7,949 nt of DNA from Chitinophagia bacterium. GTDB taxonomy: Bacteria > Bacteroidota > Bacteroidia > Chitinophagales > Chitinophagaceae. The stretch is from NCBI GenBank assembly GCA_010021705.1, contig RGMU01000064.1, positions 1 through 7,949 of the forward strand. Reading direction: 5' to 3'. Each line of letters begins with the position of its first letter. The stretch's first letter is position 1. The translations under genes were made by a program, and so were the position numbers. The notes beneath the pieces are model-generated. The model worked only from the letters and a program-made list of their open reading frames with translations. It had not been told where the DNA came from and ran no database searches. This document shows, piece by piece, positions 1 to 6,354 of the stretch.

Positions 1-729
1 AACTATACTTTGCTACCCGGCTTCTCTAACGGCTATAGCAATGACCTTCACCTAAAACTTGTACTTTCCCGCAACAACTTAGACCAACCGCTATACCCCC
101 GCAACGGTTCAAACATTACTTTCACCTTCCAATTAACACCGCCATTCAGCCTCCTAAACGGCAAAAACTATGCCGGCGAAACTGTAGAAGAAAAGTATAA
201 GTGGATTGAGTACCATAAATACAAGTTTACAGCCGATTGGTATCAGCGCGTGGCGGGCAATTTAGTAGTTCGGTTAGCGTCTAAATACGGCTATTTAGGC
301 TATTTTAACAAAGATATAGGCTATTCACCCTTTGAACGCTTCCAACTTGGCGGTGATGGCTTGTCGGGCTTTTCGCAATTCGTAGGTAGGGATATCGTAG
401 CCCAGCGCGGCTATGAAGTGTATGGCAACAATGCCATTATATTCAACAAATATACCGCAGAACTTCGCTATCCGTTTTCTTTGCAACCCACTGCCACTAT
501 CTATGGCATACTTTTTGCAGATGCTGCTAATGCGTGGACAAGCTATAAAGACTATAACCCATTTAAGCTGAACAGAGACGTGGGCTTGGGTATAAGGCTT
601 TACTTGCCTATGTTTGGGCTATTAGGTTTAGACTATGGTATAGGCGTTGACCGGTATAACCCCAACCGCACTACCGGAATTAAAGACATAGCTAAATTTA
701 CGTTTATGCTTGGCTTTGAGCCGGAATAA
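1..729 (+). CDS. bamA: BamA outer-membrane assembly protein, C-terminal barrel part (5' end outside window)
   Basis: The frame is open from the first base, so this is the last 242 residues of a longer protein; the TTG at 10 is not a credible start. BamA is the outer-membrane barrel that folds and inserts other beta-barrel proteins. The visible part is rich in alternating beta-strand pattern. It carries the family's conserved run SPFERFQLGGDGLSGF, then QRGYE at nt 403-417, which matches the loop-6 (V)RGF/Y motif of the Omp85 family, and near the end LPMFGLLGLDYGIG, typical of Bacteroidota BamA. The last strand FTFMLGF is followed by a short PEP-like tail (FEPE), so the aromatic residue is not quite terminal. 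Two ompH/skp-like genes follow, the usual Bacteroidota order, which supports BamA over another Omp85 protein such as TamA. The POTRA domains must lie upstream of the window. Confidence 0.93.
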   Translation, partial: NYTLLPGFSNGYSNDLHLKLVLSRNNLDQPLYPRNGSNITFTFQLTPPFSLLNGKNYAGETVEEKYKWIEYHKYKFTADWYQRVAGNLVVRLASKYGYLGYFNKDIGYSPFERFQLGGDGLSGFSQFVGRDIVAQRGYEVYGNNAIIFNKYTAELRYPFSLQPTATIYGILFADAANAWTSYKDYNPFKLNRDVGLGIRLYLPMFGLLGLDYGIGVDRYNPNRTTGIKDIAKFTFMLGFEPE

Positions 730-769
730 CAACAAAACTGTATTTAACTTATTACTCTAAATAGTTTTT

Positions 770-777
770 TACCTTTG
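770..777 (+). promoter_or_regulatory. Putative Bacteroidota -7 promoter element for the ompH pair
   Basis: TACCTTTG matches the Bacteroidota sigma-ABfr -7 consensus TAnnTTTG at all fixed positions and lies 27 bases before the ATG at 805. No clear TTTG -33 element is seen 17-23 bases upstream (only TTTA-like sequence), so the ompH genes may have their own weak promoter in addition to readthrough from bamA. Confidence 0.5.
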
Positions 778-804
778 CCCCCCAATCGGCTTCTTTTTAT
801 AGAT

Positions 805-1323
805 ATGAAAAAAATAGTAGTTCTCTCGCTTATTTGTTTACTATTTATTCCTTTGCACAGCTTTGCCCAAAAGTATGGCATCATAGATTCTAAATATATA
901 TTAGAAAAAATGGGGGAATATAAAGACGCACAGGAAAAGTTAGATGCCCTTTCCAAGCAGTGGCAAGAAGAAATTGACACCAAAATGGCAGAGGTAGATA
1001 AAATGTACAAAAGCTATCAAGCTGAACGCCCCATGCTAAGCGATGAAATGCGCAAAAAACGTGAAGACGAAATTGTGTATAAAGAAAAAGAAGCCAAAGA
1101 CCTGCAAAAGCAACGTTTTGGCTATGAAGGCGAGTTGTTTAAAAAACGGCAAGAATTGGTGCGCCCCATACAAGATAAAGTATATATAGCCGTACAAAAA
1201 ATGGCTACGCAACGCGGCTTAGACATGATATTAGACAAAGCCGGAGGCGTTACATTATTTTATGCCGACTCTAAATTAGACCGTAGCGATGAGGTATTAA
1301 AGCTATTGGGCGTATCTAAATAA
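805..1323 (+). CDS. ompH: OmpH/Skp-family periplasmic chaperone (first copy)
   Basis: A 172-residue protein of the OmpH/Skp family, trimeric periplasmic chaperones that hold unfolded outer-membrane proteins before delivery to BamA. The ATG at 805 is preferred over the upstream in-frame TTG at 775, because it puts a clean signal peptide at the N-terminus (MKK, hydrophobic core, SFA|Q, cleavage after about residue 21) and because 775 lies inside the putative -7 box. The mature part starts KYGIIDSKYILEKM, the usual short beta strand plus helix. It continues as a long, highly charged helical arm rich in K, E and Q (about residues 37-130), then returns to the body with MILDKAGGVTLFYAD, the typical C-terminal strand of the family. 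It follows bamA by 75 bases and precedes a second family member by 62 bases, so it is probably part of one outer-membrane assembly operon. Confidence 0.93.
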   Translation: MKKIVVLSLICLLFIPLHSFAQKYGIIDSKYILEKMGEYKDAQEKLDALSKQWQEEIDTKMAEVDKMYKSYQAERPMLSDEMRKKREDEIVYKEKEAKDLQKQRFGYEGELFKKRQELVRPIQDKVYIAVQKMATQRGLDMILDKAGGVTLFYADSKLDRSDEVLKLLGVSK

Positions 1324-1329
1324 CACTTT

Positions 1330-1368
1330 TAACAAGTATTACAAACAAGTATTACAAACAAGTATTAT
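1330..1368. repeat. Three tandem 13-bp repeats between the two ompH genes
   Basis: The unit AAACAAGTATTAC occurs three times head to tail: 1330-1342 (first base T), 1343-1355 (perfect) and 1356-1368 (last base T). It fills most of the 62-base gap between the ompH genes. The copies are direct, not inverted, so no hairpin is expected. It probably arose by slipped replication, though it could be a protein-binding or leader element. Confidence 0.9.
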
Positions 1369-1385
1369 CAACAATTATATAAGCA

Positions 1386-1970
1386 ATGAAATCAGTTCTT
1401 ATTACAGTAGCCTGCTTTTTAATGGCATTCACTACCACATTTGCACAACCTAAAAAAACAGCCACCGGCGGCACCGTGCCCAATAGCACCACTACTGCCG
1501 AAAACGTGGACGCAGCAGCCAAAGCCGGACTAAAAATAGGCTTTATCAACAGTGCAGAGTTGCTTAGTGCCATGCCGCAAAAAGTAAAAGCAGACTCTGA
1601 CATAGCCAAATATGCCCGCGAGTTTCAAACCCAAATTGAAACCATGATGAAGGAATACCAAGCCAAAACCCAAGACTATGATGCCAAAAGCAAAACCATG
1701 AGCGATGCCATTAAAGAAGTGAAAATAAACGAAATACAATCACTTCAGCAGCGCATAGAAGCATTGCAGCAAACAGCCCGCGAAAAGGTAGAAATGAAAA
1801 AACAAGAGCTTTACCAGCCCGTATTAGAAAAAGCCGATAAAGCCATTAAAGATGTGGCAAAAGAAAAAGACTACGACTTTATTTTTGATGCTAACGGTTC
1901 TACCCTCTTATTTGGCAAAGATGCCTACAACATCACTTCGTTGGTGAAAGCCAAATTAGGCATTAAATAA
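1386..1970 (+). CDS. ompH: OmpH/Skp-family periplasmic chaperone (second copy)
   Basis: A 194-residue OmpH/Skp-like protein, paralogous to the one just upstream. It has a signal peptide (MKSVLITV..., cleavage likely after FA at residue 20, before Q). Unlike the first copy, it then has a low-complexity Ala/Thr/Lys linker of about 30 residues before the folded body begins at LKIGFINSAELLSAMP. The central section (about residues 65-150) is a charged helical hairpin rich in K, Q and E. The C-terminus DYDFIFDANGSTLLFGKDAYNIT is the usual closing strand and turn. Paired ompH genes behind bamA are common in Bacteroidota; the pair may form separate or mixed trimers (inference). The gene ends 12 bases before a strong terminator hairpin, so it is likely the last gene of the bamA-ompH-ompH unit. 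Confidence 0.93.
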   Translation: MKSVLITVACFLMAFTTTFAQPKKTATGGTVPNSTTTAENVDAAAKAGLKIGFINSAELLSAMPQKVKADSDIAKYAREFQTQIETMMKEYQAKTQDYDAKSKTMSDAIKEVKINEIQSLQQRIEALQQTAREKVEMKKQELYQPVLEKADKAIKDVAKEKDYDFIFDANGSTLLFGKDAYNITSLVKAKLGIK

Positions 1971-1981
1971 TTTTTCCATTT

Positions 1982-2013
1982 TAGGGCAGTCCCCACTGCC
2001 CTACTCTCTTTTT
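1982..2013 (+). terminator. Rho-independent-type terminator after the ompH pair
   Basis: The stem TAGGGCAGT (1982-1990) pairs perfectly with ACTGCCCTA (1995-2003) around a CCCC loop and is followed by a pyrimidine run ending in TTTTT (2009-2013). The nine-pair GC-rich stem is convincing; the U-tract is interrupted by C residues. Confidence 0.8.
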
Positions 2014-2035
2014 CAAAGGCTTACAGCCGTTTCTT

Positions 2036-3193
2036 ATGCAACTGATAGAGGTAAACACACCCGGCTTACATAAAGATTTTTTATCTATGCCTTTGCCTAT
2101 ATATCAAGGAGATAAAGAATATGTGCGCCCCTTAAACAAAGATATAGAAGAGGTATTTGACCCGCAAAAAAACAAATTTTTTAAGCGTGGCGAATGCACG
2201 CGGTGGCTTTTAAAAGATGATAACGGGCAATATATCGGCAGAATAGCAGCTTTTGTTAACCGTACCTATAAGCAAGAGCAACCCACCGGAGGTATTGGCT
2301 TTTTTGAATGTATCAACAGCCAAGAAGCTGCCAATATGCTATTCAACCGATGCAAAGAATGGCTTGCCGAAAGGGGTATGCAGGCTATGGACGGTCCTAT
2401 AAACTTTGGAGAGCGAAACAAATGGTGGGGCTTAGTGATAAAAGGGTTTTATAGTCCGCTCTATGGCATGAACTACAACCCTCCTTATTACCGCGAGTTA
2501 TTTGAAAACTATGGCTTTTGTATTTACTACAATCAGCTTTGCTTTGCCATGTCGGTAAAAGACCAATTAGATAAAAAGTTTTATGACCGCCATGCACAGT
2601 TAAGCCAAGATGCTGCTTATTCAGTGCGGCATATTGAGATAAAAAATATAGAACAATATGCCCACGACTTTTGCACCATATACAACAAAGCCTTTGCCAC
2701 GCATGGCGAAGGAAAAAGCCTTGAAGAAAAAACAGTACAAAAAATGTTCCAAACCATGAAGCCCGTGATAGACGAGCACCTGTCATGGTTTGCCTACCAC
2801 AACAACGAGCCTATTGCCATGTGGGTAAATCTACCCGACCTTAACCAATATTTCAAGCACTTAAACGGCAAATTTGGCATTATTGAAAAATTGCGCTTTT
2901 TATTCATGAAGTTTAACGGCAAGTGTAACCGCTTTGTAGGATTGGTGTTTGGCGTGATACCCGAATACAGAAGCAAAGGCGTAGATGCCTACCTGATAAT
3001 AGAAGGCGCAAAAGTGATACAAACGCGCAAAAAATATGAAGAATATGAAATGGAATGGATAGGCGACTTTAACCCTAAAATGGTGAATATAGCACAAAAC
3101 TTAGGCACTAAAAACAGCCGCACTTTAGCCACCTATCGCTATCTGTTTGACCGACAAAAAGAGTTTAAGCGCAAGCCCCTCCTTGAGCGATAG
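2036..3193 (+). CDS. GNAT-fold acyltransferase-like protein (YghO / BcerS-like family), possible ceramide synthase relative
   Basis: A 385-residue soluble protein with no signal peptide or membrane span. I recognise it as a family widespread in Bacteroidota and usually annotated as a GNAT N-acetyltransferase. Visible hallmarks are YVRPLNKDIEEVFDP near residue 28, GRIAAFVN near 68, GGIGFFEC (85-92), DGPINFGERNKWWG (119-132) followed by YGMNYNPPYY, and a second half with VIPEYRSKGVDA (307-318). RSKGVD at 312-317 resembles the GNAT acyl-CoA pyrophosphate-binding motif R/QxxGxG/A, but with Asp in place of the last Gly/Ala. The length suggests two GNAT-like halves. From memory, this family is grouped with E. 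coli YghO and the bacterial ceramide synthase (bCerS) of Caulobacter, an acyltransferase that N-acylates a sphingoid base. A sphingolipid role is therefore possible but not shown here, since no other sphingolipid gene is in view. The ATG lies only 22 bases beyond the preceding terminator and no clear promoter is seen, so transcription may depend partly on readthrough. Confidence 0.85.
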   Translation: MQLIEVNTPGLHKDFLSMPLPIYQGDKEYVRPLNKDIEEVFDPQKNKFFKRGECTRWLLKDDNGQYIGRIAAFVNRTYKQEQPTGGIGFFECINSQEAANMLFNRCKEWLAERGMQAMDGPINFGERNKWWGLVIKGFYSPLYGMNYNPPYYRELFENYGFCIYYNQLCFAMSVKDQLDKKFYDRHAQLSQDAAYSVRHIEIKNIEQYAHDFCTIYNKAFATHGEGKSLEEKTVQKMFQTMKPVIDEHLSWFAYHNNEPIAMWVNLPDLNQYFKHLNGKFGIIEKLRFLFMKFNGKCNRFVGLVFGVIPEYRSKGVDAYLIIEGAKVIQTRKKYEEYEMEWIGDFNPKMVNIAQNLGTKNSRTLATYRYLFDRQKEFKRKPLLER

Positions 3194-3282
3194 GACTGCA
3201 AAGATACACCTTTTGCGAATACCACAATTCACATTCAAAAAACTTATCCACACAATAATTACATAAATATTCACACCCGTTT
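3194..3282. other. AT-rich spacer with a perfect DnaA-box sequence
   Basis: TTATCCACA at 3244-3252 matches the DnaA-box consensus TTATNCACA exactly. Two weaker relatives lie on the same strand: ATATTCACA at 3267-3275 (one mismatch) and CAATTCACA near 3225-3233 (two mismatches). The surrounding sequence is AT-rich. The gap is short for a full replication origin and may simply be a DnaA-responsive control region or chance. Confidence 0.35.
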
Positions 3283-3314
3283 TTTGGTAGGTTCAAAACT
3301 TTGTTCTAACTTTG
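3283..3314 (+). promoter_or_regulatory. Putative Bacteroidota promoter for the TPR gene
   Basis: A -33-like TTTG (3283-3286) and a perfect -7 element TAACTTTG (3307-3314) are 20 bases apart, within the 17-23 spacing known for the Bacteroidota housekeeping sigma factor. The -7 element lies 43 bases before the ATG at 3358, leaving a leader of roughly 35 bases. This is the best two-box promoter in the window. Confidence 0.65.
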
Positions 3315-3357
3315 GAGATGACGGGAAAGGTTTTATTTTTGAGAAAACAATCCAATT

Positions 3358-4770
3358 ATGTACTACGACGATTTTGATGACTTTGAATCAGGACCAATAG
3401 AGGATACCCTGCGGAGATATGAAATAATGAAAACCGGTGGTTATGATAATATGCTCGATGAAGAAGAATTTGAACAGATAATTGAGCATTATTTACATAA
3501 CAGTAGCGAAGACCAAGCCTTGCAGGCCTGCGAGGTTGCCGGTAAATATTACCCCTACTCTACCAATATACTTATTCTGAAGGCAGAAATATATATACAG
3601 CGTCAGAAGTATGGGCAAGCCATGAAAACCTTAGACGCCATAGATATATTAGACGCTTCTAACATTGACTCTGTGCTAATGCGCTCTGATATATGGATAA
3701 ACACCCACCGAACTGAAAAAGCCACCCAATGGCTTACAGCGCAAGCAGAAAGGTTTGAAGGCAAAGAAAAGGCAGAAATACTGTTAGAACTCTCCGATGT
3801 TTATGAAGAGGAAATGGACTTTGACAAAGCCTTTGATGCCATTATAAAAATATTAGACTTTGACAAGCGCAACGAAGAGGCACTTCAAAAAATTTGCTTC
3901 TTAGCCGACTTTACCGGCAGGCTATACGATAGCATTACCCTCCACAATGCGCTATTGGAAGAAGACCCCGTAAACTGCATGGGTTGGTATAATCTTGGCT
4001 CTGCCTATCAGGGGCTAAAATTGTACGAAAAAGCCATTGATGCCTACCTAAATTGCATAGCCATTGACGATACTTACGAATATGCCTATCGCAATTTAGC
4101 CGATGCCTACATGCGCACCAAAAAATATGAACACGCCTTAGATGCCCTAAACGATTACCTGCAAATAGGCAAACCCGAAGACATTATATACATATCTATG
4201 GGCAAATGCCATGACAAAATGAAAAACTATGCCACAGCACGTGCATTCTATTTCAAAGCATTGGAACTTTCACCCGGTGATGCCAATATTCACTTTTGCA
4301 TAGGCAAAACATATATAAAAGAAAAACTATGGAACTCTGCCATACAAACCTTGCTTACCGCCATCACCCTTACCCCAAAAGCCGTTTTTAGCATATCGCT
4401 TGCCGAGTGCTATAAACGAATCAACAAAATGAACGCTGCCGTTGAAGCCTATAAAGAAGCCATTATCTATTGCCCACCCTCCAAAAAGGTGTATGTTGCG
4501 CTGATAAAAGGAATTTTGGAAATCAACAGCCCCATAGAAGCCCTTAGTCAACTCAAAGAAGCGGAAGACGTATGCGGCTACGAACCGGAGTTTTGCTACC
4601 TTAAAGCTGCTGCCTGTTTATACTTAGGTAAAAACAAAGAAGCACTCCTTAACTTAGAAATTGCGCTTAAAGAAGCCCCCAATAAAAAACGCCTGTTTTG
4701 CTCTGTTTACCCTGACTATGCCAACAACATAGCCATTGTTAAACTGATAGATAGATACGGCAAGGGCTAA
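3358..4770 (+). CDS. Cytoplasmic tetratricopeptide (TPR) repeat protein
   Basis: A 470-residue protein made almost entirely of paired helices. The N-terminus is strikingly acidic (MYYDDFDDFESGPIED) with no signal peptide, so it should stay in the cytoplasm. TPR-type repeats with the W/Y-N-L-G...A...Y pattern are clearest at residues 208-241 (GWYNLGSAYQGLKLYEKAIDAY), 242-275 (YRNLADAYMRTKKYEHALDAL) and in the following units to about 377 (MGKCHDKMKNYATARAFYFKALELSP, IGKTYIKEKLWNSAIQTL, LAECYKRINKMNAAVEAYKEAI). Weaker repeats begin near residue 69 (ILKAEIYIQRQKYGQAMKTL), and one more follows near 425. TPR arrays are protein-binding scaffolds; no enzymatic domain is attached and the partner cannot be told from sequence. 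A close family of acidic-headed TPR proteins occurs in many Bacteroidota (recollection). It has its own promoter and stands apart from both neighbours. Confidence 0.9.
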   Translation: MYYDDFDDFESGPIEDTLRRYEIMKTGGYDNMLDEEEFEQIIEHYLHNSSEDQALQACEVAGKYYPYSTNILILKAEIYIQRQKYGQAMKTLDAIDILDASNIDSVLMRSDIWINTHRTEKATQWLTAQAERFEGKEKAEILLELSDVYEEEMDFDKAFDAIIKILDFDKRNEEALQKICFLADFTGRLYDSITLHNALLEEDPVNCMGWYNLGSAYQGLKLYEKAIDAYLNCIAIDDTYEYAYRNLADAYMRTKKYEHALDALNDYLQIGKPEDIIYISMGKCHDKMKNYATARAFYFKALELSPGDANIHFCIGKTYIKEKLWNSAIQTLLTAITLTPKAVFSISLAECYKRINKMNAAVEAYKEAIIYCPPSKKVYVALIKGILEINSPIEALSQLKEAEDVCGYEPEFCYLKAAACLYLGKNKEALLNLEIALKEAPNKKRLFCSVYPDYANNIAIVKLIDRYGKG

Positions 4771-4777
4771 AATATTT

Positions 4778-4808
4778 TTTGCCGAAGTAGTGCTGTGTAT
4801 TATTTTTT
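4778..4808 (+). promoter_or_regulatory. Weak candidate promoter for the first T9SS protein gene
   Basis: TTTG (4778-4781) and TATTTTTT (4801-4808, one mismatch to TAnnTTTG) are 19 bases apart. The region is a nearly pure A/T run, so chance matches are likely. No terminator hairpin is seen between the TPR gene and this gene, so partial cotranscription is possible. Confidence 0.25.
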
Positions 4809-4850
4809 TATTATTTTTACACAAATAATTTACCACTTAATACACATAGC

Positions 4851-6218
4851 ATGACAAAAAGACTTCTTTTATTCGCTTGCCTCTTAATGGCAATCGCTGC
4901 CCAAGCACAAACAGTTGGGCTACCTAATTTTTACCACAACAGCCCCACACAGGAGCAAACCCCGCAACCGTTGGTGCGAAGCAATGAGCTTAAACAACAC
5001 TATGCCGGCAAAGCCACTGCCGGACCCTCCATGCGCTGGTATAACTATGGTGATTACTACGACACGCTACTTGGCTCCATCAACACCCGCCTATACGCAT
5101 TTATGATATGGAACGACACCATGAGCATGATTACCTACAACACCGGACCCGCACACAACACCAAAGTATCATTAGGCACTACCTTAGACTTCACCTACGC
5201 TCCCTATAACGACCCCACCATTTACCCGGGGCTAATAGCCGTTACAGCCTCCACACCCTACATAGTGGATAGCCTTGATATTTGGGGCGCATATAACACT
5301 AATCCTTCTAAGGCTTCTGTTGTAGATACGCTTATACTTGCCGTAACCAGCGGTAATGGCACAAGTAGTGCCGATGTGTTTATAAGAGGTACGGTAAACC
5401 CCGCCGTATTGCCCAACTACGGAGTTTCCTCCGGTGATACCTTATGGTATGCCAATCTACACTATGATAGCGTTAAAAACACACAAGGCGTTTCTACCAC
5501 TACTTATACCTTTAAATATGTGCTCAACAGCTCTAACCGCTACGATACTGTTCTTGGTGGCTTATGGAACAAACAAATAGCTCTACCTACGGCATTAAAT
5601 GTGCCGGCAGGGAATATGGTGGGCGTTACTATCAGCTTCAAAAGCGGCGATGCCTCCTTTACCCCCCATGACTCCGTTTTCCACAGCGGTGTTGCACAAT
5701 ACAATGTATTCCGCCCATTGCTTATCTACAAAGCCGGCTCAAGCGGGGCTGCACAATGGCCTCCTTATACCAGAGACAACTATAACAATGGCGTGTTTAA
5801 ACAACTACCCAGCTATGCCAACGGATGGGGAGGCAATTATGTGCCCATGTATTTTTGGAGTTCCGGCAGTAATGCCTCTGTATTGCAACATGCCTATTTA
5901 GGCGTACACGTGAACTGTGCCACCTGCACCGTGCCCAATGCCGTGAACAATGCGGCAAATGCCATAGCAGAACACACCGCCTACCCTAACCCCGCCCACA
6001 ACAAGCTAAACCTTAGCTTCACCCTAAAGCAACCCGGCACCGCTACTGCCTACCTAATGGACATTACCGGCAAAACAGTAGCCCAACAGCTATCCGGCAA
6101 TGCCAAAGTGCACAACCTTGCCTTTAATACTACTGCTTTGAAGAACGGAATATATACCTACTACATAGTAGCAGATAATGGCACTTTTGTATCAGGCAAA
6201 GTAACAATAGCCAACTAA
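4851..6218 (+). CDS. Secreted protein with T9SS type A sorting domain (paralogue 1)
   Basis: A 455-residue exported protein. It has a clear signal peptide (MTKRLLLFACLLMAIAAQA|Q, cleavage after residue 19) and a type IX secretion C-terminal domain at about 378-455: YPNPAHNKLNLSF, then YLMDITGKTV, then LKNGIYTYYI and a final SGKVTIAN, the three conserved blocks of the TIGR04183-type domain. It should cross the outer membrane through T9SS and be released or anchored to surface polysaccharide. I do not recognise the body (about 20-350). It is rich in Thr, Ser, Asn, Tyr and Trp and looks all-beta, with no catalytic motif that I can name. C356 and C359 (VNCATCT) are the only cysteines in the mature protein and stand just before the linker to the sorting domain. 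The next gene encodes a paralogue, roughly 40% identical by eye. Codon use matches the rest of the window (GGC, CCC, CGC favoured). Confidence 0.88.
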   Translation: MTKRLLLFACLLMAIAAQAQTVGLPNFYHNSPTQEQTPQPLVRSNELKQHYAGKATAGPSMRWYNYGDYYDTLLGSINTRLYAFMIWNDTMSMITYNTGPAHNTKVSLGTTLDFTYAPYNDPTIYPGLIAVTASTPYIVDSLDIWGAYNTNPSKASVVDTLILAVTSGNGTSSADVFIRGTVNPAVLPNYGVSSGDTLWYANLHYDSVKNTQGVSTTTYTFKYVLNSSNRYDTVLGGLWNKQIALPTALNVPAGNMVGVTISFKSGDASFTPHDSVFHSGVAQYNVFRPLLIYKAGSSGAAQWPPYTRDNYNNGVFKQLPSYANGWGGNYVPMYFWSSGSNASVLQHAYLGVHVNCATCTVPNAVNNAANAIAEHTAYPNPAHNKLNLSFTLKQPGTATAYLMDITGKTVAQQLSGNAKVHNLAFNTTALKNGIYTYYIVADNGTFVSGKVTIAN

Positions 6219-6222
6219 CAAC

Positions 6223-6249
6223 AAAACAATAACCTAAATTATTGTTTTT
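6223..6249 (+). terminator. AT-rich hairpin, first of two tandem terminators
   Basis: AAAACAATAA (6223-6232) and TTATTGTTTT (6239-6248) pair perfectly over ten bases around a six-base loop, four bases after the stop codon of the upstream gene. The stem is almost all A-T and its 3' arm supplies the U-run, so alone it would be weak. Confidence 0.55.
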
Positions 6250-6265
6250 ATCCCCAAAATTAGTG

Positions 6266-6299
6266 GTGTGTGGAAAAAAAAACCACACACTTTTTTTTT
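6266..6299 (+). terminator. Strong terminator with an all-A loop
   Basis: GTGTGTGG (6266-6273) pairs perfectly with CCACACAC (6283-6290). The loop is nine A residues and the stem is followed directly by nine T residues (6291-6299). This is a textbook Rho-independent shape and separates the two paralogous genes transcriptionally. Confidence 0.88.
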
Positions 6300-6315
6300 A
6301 TACCATTAAACCCTG

Positions 6316-6323
6316 TATATTTG
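6316..6323 (+). promoter_or_regulatory. Putative -7 promoter element for the second T9SS protein gene
   Basis: TATATTTG matches TAnnTTTG exactly and lies 31 bases before the ATG at 6355. The -33 position falls in or just behind the T-run of the preceding terminator, with no TTTG. The leader between box and ATG is A-rich (ACTAAAAAGAA before the start), the usual form of a well-translated Bacteroidota leader without a Shine-Dalgarno motif. Confidence 0.55.
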
Positions 6324-6354
6324 CCTACTCATTAGTAACTTAAACTAAAAAGAA

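Noticed and set aside
775..804. An upstream TTG start that would add ten residues to the first ompH protein
   Set aside because: It would bury the signal peptide, and it lies inside the putative -7 promoter box; ATG 805 fits the family.
2397..2786. A 129-codon open frame on the minus strand inside the acyltransferase gene
   Set aside because: It lies wholly opposite a well-conserved coding gene, has no family resemblance, and has an unlikely composition; the same applies to the other minus-strand frames at 744-1010, 1352-1739, 2794-3097, 4327-4836 and 6451-6690.
4771..4850. A terminator for the TPR gene in the AT-rich gap
   Set aside because: There are T-runs but I could not find a stem of useful length, so no terminator is called.
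4851..4910. Cys in the signal peptides (C10 of paralogue 1, and C11 and C10 in the ompH proteins) as possible lipobox
   Set aside because: The residues before each Cys do not fit L-[ASTVI]-[GAS]-C at the end of the hydrophobic core, and each peptide has a better AxA|Q or FA|Q cleavage site.
5599..5901. A 100-codon plus-strand frame inside the first T9SS gene (and a shorter one at 4915-5106)
   Set aside because: Both are out-of-frame shadows rich in Met, Pro and Cys; the surrounding frame has a signal peptide, a sorting domain and a paralogue.
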